From Coturnix japonica (lineage: Eukaryota > Chordata > Aves > Galliformes > Phasianidae): a DNA stretch of 64,000 bases. Below, piece after piece: positions 40,901-52,600 of this stretch. A program made the position numbers and the translations under genes. The stretch spans positions 6,838,606 to 6,902,605 of the forward strand of contig NC_029532.1 in assembly GCF_001577835.2 (NCBI RefSeq), read 5' to 3'. The notes beneath the pieces were generated by a model. It searched no databases. It was not told the DNA's origin and saw only the letters and a program-made list of their open reading frames with translations. Numbering within the stretch: position 1 is the stretch's first letter; each line of letters begins with the position of its first letter.

Positions 40901-43900
40901 TTCAATCAGATGGGAGACCTGTATGTTCTCCAAGAGTTTCTCCCATGTAAGTAATATTCTTCCTGATTTATATCGTGCACCTGAGAAGAAACTCAGGCTT
41001 TTGTGTTTTTGCATGCACCGGGTTTTCAACCTCCGTACATCAGACCAAACCTTCTGTTTCCACTGAGTGGACTGTATTCAAAAGGTAGAGAGACCAGAAT
41101 AGAGCTGACATGACTCATAATGCAAACAAACAGCTGGAAAAAGTGAACAATACGCAAATCATCTGGGTGTTCTCGTTTGCTAAAGTGGTTTAGTAGGAAT
41201 TTTAACTTTTAAATGCAAAAACCTACTTGCCAATTGTAGGGATAATGCTGTACTTTGTGTCCTGGACTGTTGATGTGAATTCCTCTTGGAATCAAATGCG
41301 TGTTTTAAATGAAGGAGGAAGCTGTTAAAGGAACAATGCCAGTTTGACCTTTTAGGATTTGTGAGTGGCTGCATCTGTTTAGATGTAACTGCTTGGAGTA
41401 CTGCTGTCCATCCTGCCTCTCCTACAGGGGACCGAAATAGTTTGTGGATCTGCCATGGTTTGAGTAGGAGGAGGCTCTTCCACGCCAATCTTTCTGATCC
41501 CACAGAAGCCTTGTTTACTGCTTCTTCAGGGAGTGGGAGGAAAGGGGCTGTTCTTACTGCTGTGTGTATATGAATTTAAGGCTGTCAGGAGACTGAAAAC
41601 TGAACTCATCTCTCATTTGAGATATTTTTCAATGCTTGTCACCTTGGCAACAAAGCTGAAGTCCCGTCAGATTTGTTTTCAGTGACTTCCTGAAAAGTTA
41701 GTCACATTATATACTGTTTTGTCAGGGAGGCAATAAAGAATAGAGAAGTATTCTCCTTTTCAATATGTACCATCACCGGCTGCTGAAATGTCTTCCCTTC
41801 TCTGATAAATGCAGCACCGTGTCTTGAATTTCTTATTGTCAGAACTTGAATGTTTCTGCAATATTCAGTCCGTCAATCTTTGTAAATTCATCATTTTTTA
41901 CAGGTTTCCAAAGGGTCAGAGAGAAAAGAAAAGGTTGTGTGGGCTGTCAGAAAGTGTGGATTATCTTCAAAGTGTAGGAACAGCTAAACCCGAGATCATA
42001 ATTTGATATTTGATCTGTGCAGTGACTGTATCTCAGACAGTGCTCTGGAGCACACAGCTCTTGCCCTGCCAGTGTTACTGTCACACGTACAACCTGCTGA
42101 TTTTGTTGGCATTGATCATACCAATGGTACTTTGCTCCTTAGAAAACGCAGAGACTCTCTGTTCTCTTGTTGCATCTGAAATGTGGTGCTTTACTTCACC
42201 TCTCTCATACAGGAGGTGTAGAATGCTATGAGACAAAGGAGTGCTTCTTTTCCCGAGGAGACATATGATTTCTTTGGAGCAACCCATAGTCTCTGGGCAA
42301 TTGTTGTCAAATAAATAGAGGGAAAGAAAGAATTGTCTGGGTGGAAATGCAACTGTCTGTCTCCAAGGTACAGTGAGGACTGAGGCATGAGAACCACTTT
42401 TGAAGCATGAATGCTGTATGGTTACAAACTTCTGCTCAGATTTACTGTTCTCCTCATACTTCAGAAATTCAGAATGTACTTGACAGTTATTTTGGTGCCC
42501 TGTATTATCCATCAGAATGAAAAATATTGCCTTTGGCATCTGGAAATGCAGAAATTGCTCCAGAATCATGCAGCAGGTGTTTTAGATGCTCAGTGGTGGA
42601 ATGTTATGTTGGCTACAGACCTTCCTTTGTGGGCCTTGTTTATACAACACGTTTAGACAAACTAACTGAACCTATCATGAACTAGGATCTGGAGCTGTAA
42701 ATGAGAACAGCCATATGGTGATCTGGCCTGTCACCGTCACATCCTCATTTAACTCAACTGAGCTTTCCTGAGCAGCCCTGTGTGGGTAAGTCCTGTTCCT
42801 ATTGCTGGGTATACATAAGGGAATGGCCACAATTTAACTGCAGCTTGAACAAACAAAAGTTATTCTCAAAGAAAAGGTATATTTGTCTTTCTCTTGTAAG
42901 TTACTAGCAGAATCAAGTATGGAGGAGTGCTTGTTCTGAGGGTAAGCCCGAGTTCTCCTTGGTGATGCATTATTGGACAAACAAAACCAAGCACCCTCAG
43001 GAGTGCTATTCCCTTTAAACCAGGGTGCTAATAACGTAGCAGTTGTACCTCTGAGTCTCTGCTTCTTGTAAATACTTAGAAAATCTCTTTCCTTTGCAAC
43101 ACATAGACCTCTTTACAGCTGAAGCTGTTTAAACAAACCATTCCACTTCTTTTACCACCCACTGTTTTACCAGCAATTCTCCACTTTACTTTTTATTTTC
43201 TTTTTTGCAGTTGCTCACATTCAATGAATATCCTGGGAAAAAAGGCCTGCAGGAACTTCACTGAATGGCTAAAAAATATACGTGCTGTTCACTGTCATAG
43301 AAATGTTGAAGTACAAAGTTTTGTGAGGAAAGCCCCGTGTGCTAATATTTGCTTTGTCATACAGAGGAGCTGCCTACTAAAATCACTTCTGCACATTCCT
43401 GTGCATTTAATCTTGCATCGGGAAATTTTTACTTTAAAAATTCACTTTACAAAGCATTATCGTTACTACCTTGAGCATTTTGTGGTCTGAAATACTCTGG
43501 CAATACCAGAAGTCAGAGAATGTTTTGTTTGAGTTTGTGCATTCCTTCAGCTTGGATAAGCTGCTCTGGATGTTTGAGGTTGAGTAGGAATCAGACCCGA
43601 GCCCAGGAGAATCAAGTGTTGTCTCCTCTTTTTGATTCTGTGAGACTGGATGATACTGTCTCCCAGAAAGATATTTTAGACATTGTATGCCTGAGAGGAC
43701 TGTAGGTGTGAAAATGTGACAGTAGATTTGATGCGGAGGAACTAGTTGTGAATTGTTCCCACTAATTGGCATTACCACGTGATGAGACAGAAGGATTAAG
43801 AGATTCTAGACTCTGTCTTCACAGGTGTGCCTCACAGTGGAACAGGTTGTTCCTTTCTGTGCCATGCTGGGCCTGAGCATGGCAGAATGGGGCTCCTTGT

Positions 43901-46320
43901 CAGGAGCAAACTCAGAGGAGACTGTAAACAAATGGTGCAAGTGCAGATAGCACAACTTATAGGGGCACAGGGCCTCTATGGGATGGAGGGGTGGGAGGCA
44001 CAGCCACAGGGATGAGTGTGAGGAACATAAATGGGAGTATTTGGGGAGGGAGGCAGGGAGAACTGTTTCTTACAAATGCCAGGATAGAAGTAAGCAAAGA
44101 AGAATACTGAGTCCCAGACTGGAGATGGTGGAAGCACAGCTGTCAGGGCCTCTGACAGTGCTGTAATGGAGAAGATGCATACCAGGATGTTTGCTGAGCA
44201 GAGAAACAAGAGGGTCTCCCTGTCTTTCTTTTGAAACAAGTAGTTCCCAGCCTTGGGAAAAATCATTTATAAACGTACTGAAGAAGCAGACTTCAAATTC
44301 TGCCATTGGTCTATGAGATACACACAGACTTCTGCACAGATTCAGCTTCCATGTTGCACCAAGTCCATGTGCTGTGTGTGGTAAATCTGGGTGCTATCCC
44401 TGCAGTTATTTCCGTAGGCCTGTCTCTGTGATAAGGCATTCTCAGACAGACCTGGCATGGTTGTGTTAATTGCACATCTGGACACCATAACGAGTTGTTG
44501 TCTTCCACTGTTTGCTCAGAACATTGGACTTTTCTTAAGTTCTTGTTTTTATTGCCGAGCTGCCAAGTGTCATTTAGATGATCCATCTGCACTTAAATCT
44601 CATATTTCAAGCCCTTTCTTTGTTTTCCTTAAGTAACTTCTCTTTGCATAAGATGCTGACCCTGTGCAGCATCATTTCTATGACTAAGCTGGACAGTTTT
44701 ATTAACATCAGCTTGAAGTTTGCTTCCATTCCCGTATCTCCAACAAGACACCCTTTTGAGTATGGTCCTGGCAACCTTATCTGGCATTTGCTGGCAATAA
44801 CACATCCAGAGCACAGCCCTCTGTGGCTTGACTCAACAATGCAACATTTGCACAGCAGTAATAAGCCGTACCAGCTGCTGGCGTGTGTTACACTTATTCC
44901 CTTTTGACATGCTTCAGATGAATCCTTACCAAAGATTCTTATAACACACAATTTATTCACCGTAACTCTCCTTCCTTCAGCAGCTAATTGACAACACAAG
45001 TTTGGACTTAGGACAGAACTCATAAAATGCCATGATAATTAGTGGACCAAGTCTAGGTGTTTGTTTCCTTTCATTTCTCAACTCTTCCCTTCTGCCCCCA
45101 GCCTTCGAAAAAAATATAGACAAAATCTTATGGGATTTGAGCTTACCCTGAAATGGGATGCTGACAGTGAAGATTATCCTCGGTCTCTTTGCCTTCCATC
45201 TGTTAAGTTTGGCAGTGTCTCGTTGTACAGACTTTTATTAATAAAAAGTCCAAAGTATTTTTCCATTTGGAAGGGACTCATCTCTTTCTAACGTTGTGCA
45301 ATCCAGCCGTCTTGCTCTGGGTGTGCTGCAGCTGCAGAAGCCATTCACAGCTGGCTTCCTCGGAGCTCTAGAGCTCTCCCAGTACACAGATAGGCTTCCA
45401 AAAGTTCGTCACCAGATTCAGACCTTTGACGCTCTGAAGATCCTTCACAGAAATCAGAGATGTCGGCAGGACTAAGGCATTGCTCTCATTATCTATTTCA
45501 GTTTGAGAATCTGCACTGAGATTTTCAGAGGTGCGTTAACTGAAACAGTGTTTGCCAACTTGACATTTCAAAACAAAATGCGTTAGCTTGGACAAGAGAG
45601 AAGCCTGGGAAGTGCCACAGGCTGATGTTTGGAAGGACAAGCTCTTGGCTGCCTGTGTTTGTGGTGGCAGCCCATCAGCGTGCTGCTCCCAGCCATGCCT
45701 GTTGCAGTTCCGTTGACCTGAATGGGACCGATGGTTGCTATGTTTCTGTCACAGGGGTCTTACTACACCCTCAGTGATATTTGGTTGTGGAATTATTGGG
45801 TTAGTGTTGCTCTCTTGCCTACCAGACCATTAAAGCCCTTTTGCTAAAATGCACCGGCCCATCTCAGAGTCCTCTGACTTGTGTTACTCTGATAGGGGTG
45901 CATGCAACATGGCATTCAGGTGCAAGGCACATGATGAATTTTGCTTTCTACTCCTCCAACAACTTAAGTGAGATGAAGGTGTATTCCCTCCATCCTCAGG
46001 TTGTTCAGTTATGTACCATTAGTGCTTCTCTGTTCTCACATCTTCAGAACCTCATTCTCTGCAGCCCTTGCCATCTGGATCTTGCTCTGCGCCTCATCAA
46101 CTTTCCATTTAGTTGCAGTCTTCAGCAGATGAAATATTGCCTTTGTTGTTGATGTCTTTTAATTTCTTCCTACCCCTTGGCCTTATGACTGGATATTTGG
46201 CTTGCTTGAACACATTAGCTTTGTTGCTTGTAATGGATAGCATATTGTCTTGAGCTATTGCCGGCTGGGATTAAGTATCTGTAAGTGGCTGAAGGAGTCT
46301 GAGGTTCCCTGTGTGCACAA
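34950..46320. other. Large non-coding interval, probably GSN first intron
   Basis: Over 11 kb has no exon I can recognise. It holds a poly(A) run at about 35009-35026, a CTT-rich stretch near 36750, and a TTA-type microsatellite at 37740-37780. If the 34,100-34,950 island is the cytoplasmic GSN promoter, the whole interval is intronic. Two places look exon-like at the acceptor only (43210 and 45102). Confidence 0.55.
37740..37780. repeat. (TTA)n microsatellite
   Basis: Imperfect tandem TTA/TTG units (GTTATTATTATTATTATTAT and continuing) preceded by a T-rich stretch. Confidence 0.85.
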
Positions 46321-46339
46321 ACAGGTTCCGCCCTGCATT

Positions 46340-46478
46340 GCTGAGGGGGTGGGCGTGTTTGTCTCTGATAAAAGATTGGCTTCTGCAGCACTCCTCGATA
46401 TCGGCGGGAGGAGGAGGAGGGAGCTGGGACTCCCTGCAGCTTCTGCAGGAGGAGGGAGAAGCCCATTTGCTGTTAGAA
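46340..46478 (+). promoter_or_regulatory. GSN: Promoter and 5'UTR of the secreted gelsolin transcript
   Basis: Upstream of the leader ATG lie GGGGGTGGGCGTG (KLF/Sp1 type, 46345-46357), a TATA-like GATAAAAG (46367-46374), and immediately after it GATTGGC (inverted CCAAT, about 46374-46380). A start near 46,398 would give a 5'UTR of about 80 nt. A TATA-type promoter here contrasts with the CpG island at 34,100 and fits tissue-restricted expression of the plasma form. Confidence 0.5.
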
Positions 46479-46613
46479 ATGGGAAAACAGGGCTTTGGTT
46501 ATATTTTTCTTACCATTTTTTGCACAATGGCTCTGAAGCTGAACTGTGTGAGCTCCATGTCTGTTGCAGGGCTTGGCTATGTTGTTACAGCAGCTGTGGT
46601 GCTTTCAGCTGTG
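46479..46613 (+). CDS. GSN: GSN secreted-form leader exon
   Basis: It has 45 codons, ending phase 0 at a GTAAGT donor. ATG context is favourable (G at -3, G at +4). The peptide has two hydrophobic stretches, [14 protein letters not shown] (residues 8-21) and a second near residues 31-45 ([15 protein letters not shown]). It joins directly to PVS-MVEH. There is therefore almost no separate plasma extension between the leader and the common body, unlike the roughly 25-residue extension of mammalian plasma gelsolin. Confidence 0.9.
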
Positions 46614-49600
46614 GTAAGTGACCAGCACCACAATTAAACATTGACAAACTTTTATTCTTCAATTGCTTATAAGAGTCACACTGTTTTCTAACTTTGTAAG
46701 GAGTTTGTGCAGTTTTATAGTGGGATCTGGGGAGAAAAGAAGTCCAGCTGACTGGAAGCAGAACAGTCAAATCTCACTGTTTACTATCTTTATCTGTTTG
46801 ATATCTGCTTAGAAATCACTTTGGTAGCTAACCTGCTGTTTTGCTCTCTAGTTTGTAACGTTCTTTGTTTCTGCCTTGGAAGCTGAGTTGATGGCACTCC
46901 TGTCCATCAGCTGCTGTGAACTCTTTCCTTTATCGAATTACTGGATGCTTCTAATATAACATTTTAATCTTTTCTTCCCTGTTGTCACTCACAGGCATGC
47001 TGTAATATACAGACAAACTTCCTTTGCCAATACTACAAGAATGTTCTGTTTGCTTTCGATGTTACCAAAGTGAATTATTCTCATACGTAGCTAAATGAAA
47101 GTGTTTTTGTAAAATAATAGATTGTATATTGTAAATGAATTGCATTTGTGTGATGTTAAAGCAACATCCCTAGGGCAGGATCTTATGGATAGAACTTGGG
47201 TTCCTCAAATAGAACCATGGCTCAGAAATATGGAAGTAATGCGTCCATTGATTATCAGCAGGACAATATGAGAATATAAGGAACTTTTAAATGATCTCTT
47301 TGATATTCACAGTATTTTCCAGGGAGAGCAGGGTCAGATTGCACAATAATAATTATTAATAATAACATCTGGATAATACTACACAAAATGTAAATAATGA
47401 TTAATAATTGTGCAAGCTGTACAACATATAATTAGAAGCAATATGTCAATTTCCTGCACTAATTATCAAAGAAACTTGTATTCCACTTATGTGCCATATT
47501 GATAAGCTATAAGTTCGTTTGGAAAATATATAAAGTAAAATCAAGAAATCAGGAAAAATATCCCAACAAGCTCAAAACCACACAAAGTAAAAGAGAGCCT
47601 GTGAAAGAATGTGCCAGGGGTGAGGCAGAAAATAGAGTTGTTTGGAATGTGAAAGTAACAATCACCAATTGAGAAAGATTTTATTTATTTATTCACAAAA
47701 TTCAATGCAGGAGAAAAGAAAGGAAATTCTCCACTTGTTGCCTGGGACAATAGTTAAGAGATCAGAAGCAATATCCTTTAAACAGGAGTTTCCTTGTACT
47801 GTGTGTATTGAATAACATCCTCTGTCCTGCCCATAGCCTGTCAGCATGGTGGAGCACGCTGAGTTTGCCAAGGCAGGAAAGGAGCCTGGCCTTCAGATTT
47901 GGAGGATCGAGAAGTTTGATTTGGTACCAGTGCCAAAAAATCTGTACGGAGACTTCTTCACTGGAGATTCTTATCTGGTGCTGAACACCATCAAACAGCG
48001 GAGTGGGAACCTGCAGTATGACTTGCACTTCTGGTTGGGTAAGTCTGATAGGAGTGCCCCTGCTGAAGGGAATTCTGTTCCTCTCATTACTCCGGCATTC
48101 TCCAGTAAGCTTTACCCGAGGAAATAAGAAACAGAACTTTGGGCACGCTGGGAATGCAGTTTTGGGTGCACATATTGCTATTTGCCTTAAATATTTGAAA
48201 TAGTTTCTGCAATAGAGAGTACAGCCACATCTGTACCTGGAAATAAAATCGTGTTATCCAAATAATGGCTTCTCTGATGAAGGTGACATAATTCCTAGTT
48301 CTCCAGAGTCAGTTGTCAGGCCCACAGAAAAGACAAGACCTCAGATGAAAGAGTCTGCTGAAATCTTTTCTATTTCAAGGGGCAGAGGTCAGATATTATC
48401 TTTCTCACACTAGTGTGTGTTCCTTCTCCCCATGAAGTTCGGACATCCGAACTGGCTTTCTGCAATAAATGCAGAACTGAATGACATGGCAAGGCTATCC
48501 CCACATTTTGTAAAACCAAGGCTCACTGGCAATATCTTAGTTAAAGCTAAGTAGAATCCTTGCAGGCTGTTTTGCCCTACTGGTCATCTGTCAATAGTTT
48601 TTCTACACTAAAGAGATTTTGAGAGGCGAACTGCTGAGGAACTGGTGCCCTGCTATTCTCCACAGCCTTGATAAGCTGATGATGTTATCCTCCAGATTCA
48701 TCTGCTTGTGAATGTGGTCCATGAGAAGCCTCCCTCCAGGACAGGGTGAAGTAGCAAAGGGAAAATGTTTGATACTTACCAAAGCCACAGCTGTGAAGTA
48801 GTGGGGCTGCAGCAGTTGTGGTGGTATCGTAACCCTTACAGGAAAATACCTCTTATATTTACATCCTTTGGGGTCATTATTAGAAAGGATTGCAAACTGC
48901 TACTCTGCAGACCCGTGTGGAAACTAAACTTTCCAGGAATCTCCTTTCTCCCTTGTGCTTATGCCGTTGAATGCTGAGGCAGAAATATTGTATTCTCTCC
49001 ATGTTTTTGCCTCTTTATTTCTTAGGAGATGAAAGCTCTCAAGATGAACGTGGGGCAGCTGCCATATTCACTGTTCAGATGGATGACTACCTGCAAGGGA
49101 AAGCTGTCCAGCACCGTGAAGTGCAAGGCCACGAATCCTCAACATTCCTGGGGTATTTCAAGTCTGGCATCAAGTACAAGGTGGGTTATGGCTGGATCTT
49201 TATCCTGCCAGTTTGAATCAAATCTGCAAGAAATGGCATCCTGCCCACTTCTCAGAAAAATAACAATTGCCCTTTTGCCAGTTGTTTAGAAAGTATTCCC
49301 AACCAGATGTTTTCAATGAGGTGGAACTGACAGGGTGGAGAACAGCAGATCCCAGAGGGAGAGATTTGGCTCAACGAATAGTGCACAAGGAAAGCCCCAG
49401 GAAATTTTAGCGATTGGGATTTTGTTTTTCTTCAGAAGGCAGAGGGAAAAAAAAAAACAGTCCCAAGAAGTCTGGAATGAGTTTAAGAGCAATCCAAGTG
49501 AATAGAAAACTCCTACTCAGTAGTCTTAACTTCTCCCAGTTACTTAACTAAGATTGGCCTTGCCTGTCTCTTTTTCTGAGCCCAGTCCACCTCCTTACCA

Positions 49601-52600
49601 TCCATAATGCTTGGGGAAAGTAGATGAATAACAGTAGGAGCTGTAGGTACTACCTTGTGATAGAAGTAGAAACATATAGTCTATAGTTGTTACCCTTGTC
49701 AGGAATGCAGTGGTAAAGGAAAGGGTTATCAGGTTGAATGATTGCCACGCTCTTATATTTCCTCATGTTCAACTCTCTTAATCTTTCTGTTTTGCTTATT
49801 TACTGCTCATTTGTTATTATTTTCTATTCATTCAAGCTTGGTTGTGTTTTTTGGACACTATCTTGTAGGGGTAGGGAATCCTGGGGCTGGGATAATTGCT
49901 GGTAGGCAGGATGTGCACTATATGTGGAAATACACCCTTTGCTCCAGTCAAAATCCTGTGTGAACCTCAACTGATCTCATGTTTCTACTGGTGTCCCATG
50001 GACAACAAAAGAAAGGACAGCTGGGATGCATCACTGGATAGACTGACATATAAAAGTCCAGCCTGCACATATTAGCTCTCTCTGCAAGTTTCTGATGAAA
50101 TTCTGTCCTGTGAGAAATAAAAACATCTCATGTATAGCAAATTAATGGATTTTTTTTCTTCCTTTTTGATTTTTGTCTTAGGCTGGTGGCGTGGCTTCTG
50201 GCTTCAGGCATGTGGTCCCCAACGAAGTAACTGTGCAGAGGCTTCTCCAGGTCAAGGGCAGGAGAACAGTCCGAGCCACAGAGGTCCCCGTGACCTGGGA
50301 GAGCTTCAACACAGGGGATTGTTTCATCCTTGACCTTGGCAGTGTAAGTACCACACAAAAGACGAGTTATCAGACTTTCAGAGACAGAAAAATTATGATT
50401 AACTAATTCATTTATTTTTCTTCATGCCATGTTATCTCAATTGCTTAGCATTCTGAAACACCACATAGCTGATTTTCTGACATCTTTCAGTTCCGGACAT
50501 GCTGCTGCCTCCTCCATAAAAGGTCATGTTAACTCTGACAAATGGCAGCTGCATAATTTTTCTTTCTCCCCAGAACATCTACCAGTGGTGTGGCTCCAAC
50601 AGCAACCGTCAGGAGCGTCTGAAGGCCACTGTGCTGGCCAAGGGGATCCGGGACAATGAGAGGAACGGTCGTGCCAAAGTCTTTGTTTCAGAGGAAGGAG
50701 CGGAGCGGGAGGAAATGCTTCAGGTTGTTCACTTCATCCATTTCTCTGTGCTGGAGAGGGAAGGGCAGTAAGTGAAAGAATAGATGCAGTGGATAGGTAG
50801 GCTCAGTAATGTTTGTGCTTACATAGGAAGTGCTAGCGTTAGAGACGCTCATTTCAATGCAGACTTAGTCTTTGTCATTGCTGGGACATCAGTCTATCTT
50901 TTCTGTTGTTGATCTAGTTTCTTCTCCTTGTTCCTTGTGGTTGGAGCAACTGGAAACAGATTCTTTTGGATTGGCTAGTAACATTTTGTTTCCTCTCTCT
51001 CTCAGGTCCTAGGACCAAAGCCCAGTTTGCCACAAGGAACTTCTGATGATACTAAAGCTGATACAGCCAACAGAAAGCTGGCTAAGCTCTATAAGGTAAC
51101 AAGAAACAGATGAACGCTGACAATTGTAGAGAGTTAAGTAATCTTACCAAAATTAGATGGAACTGGAACAGCGTAGAAGAGCAGATCTGATTTGACTCAG
51201 TGCCTTTTAGGAACCTTTTCTAATTTAAGCATATGAACCTTGGTTGCTTACACTGCATACCTGCATGCTTTTACAGTCTTTATTAGAGACCAGAGTCAGC
51301 AGTGAGGATTCAGCTGGAAATTTTCAGGAATTTATGAGAAAAAGGCAGAGTGTGAAATGAGTGGGGGCAATACCATTAAAAAGATGAGAAGAATGGGCTA
51401 GAAACTGGCTTTACCTCTTCCAGTATTCAGTGAGCATGATGAAGTAACAATTTGGAAGGTAACATTTGCCATCAGCTAGTATGAGTGCAGAAGACTGTTC
51501 AAGACTTTCTGGGAGGAATTCTTCTCTACAGTCATCTCCACTAATGACTTGGTGAATGTCTGCCACGATGGTTTGTAAGGTAGACCTTTAGTTATCAATA
51601 GGTACATGAACTCAGACTGTGAAACCCACTTGACACAGGGAGACCTACTCACAGTTACCAGGACAGTCCTATTCAGTTCTCAGATGCAGTTATTTTGCTT
51701 TTGAAGAACTTTAACAGCTGCTTTTGCATCCAGAACATTTAGCAGTTTGGATTAGTCTTTGATTCTAGTGATTTCTGCTTTGCCAGACATAAATCTTCAG
51801 AGTAAGTGCTAGGTTCTGTAATACCATTGCTGCGTCAAAGGTTCCCTGTTTGAATAATAATACTGCCTGAAGCAGCCAGTGCATTCAGGTTGATTTCCCT
51901 TCCACTCCATGACTTTTGGATTACTGCCATGAAGCTGGAGGGGAACAGACAATGCCTTATCTGACCTCTGCACTGTGTTACCACAGGTCTCAAATGGGGC
52001 TGGGAACATGGCAGTTTCCCTTGTGGCAGATGAGAACCCATTCTCCCAGGCAGTGTTGAACACAGAAGACTGCTTCATTCTGGACCATGGCACAGATGGA
52101 AAGATCTTTGTTTGGAAAGGTACCATAGAGATGCAGGTGAAGCTGGTTATGTATGCATAGGATTTTCATCCTGATCCCTGTTTCTTTTGAGCCAGGTAGG
52201 AGAGTGTACACTTGATGGTGGTGGTGCATTTCACGGCATTAGATAATGCTATCAGATAGCATTAACAATCTCAGGAAAGCACTCGCATCTGAAATGGCAG
52301 GTGCTGAGATAGTGAGGTTTTGGTTAAATGAAGTTTTCTAGGAACCAGAAAGAAGAAAATAAATGAACATCATAAGCAGAAAGGAAATTGTTCTTTCCAT
52401 CATCATAGAAAAGCACAAAAGAAATAAAAAATTTCACTTAGTACTTGGCATCATCTTCTAGCTGGAATTCTGTGCCCTTCAGCTGCTGCAAAAGGTTGAA
52501 GTGCTGTGGACAGTTTTTTCTCAGGGTAGGTAAAACTTGTTAAAAATTGATGTCTTTCCTGTCTCTTTTCATTAAAGGCAGGAGTGCCAATTCTGATGAG

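Noticed and set aside
42081-42569. 162-codon minus-strand open frame between the CpG island and GSN
   Set aside because: No recognisable domain, no splice or promoter context; expected by chance in this much AT-moderate intron.
43200-43490. Open stretch after a strong acceptor TTTTTTGCAG at 43210
   Set aside because: The peptide has no recognisable similarity or compositional sign of coding, and no donor supports an exon.
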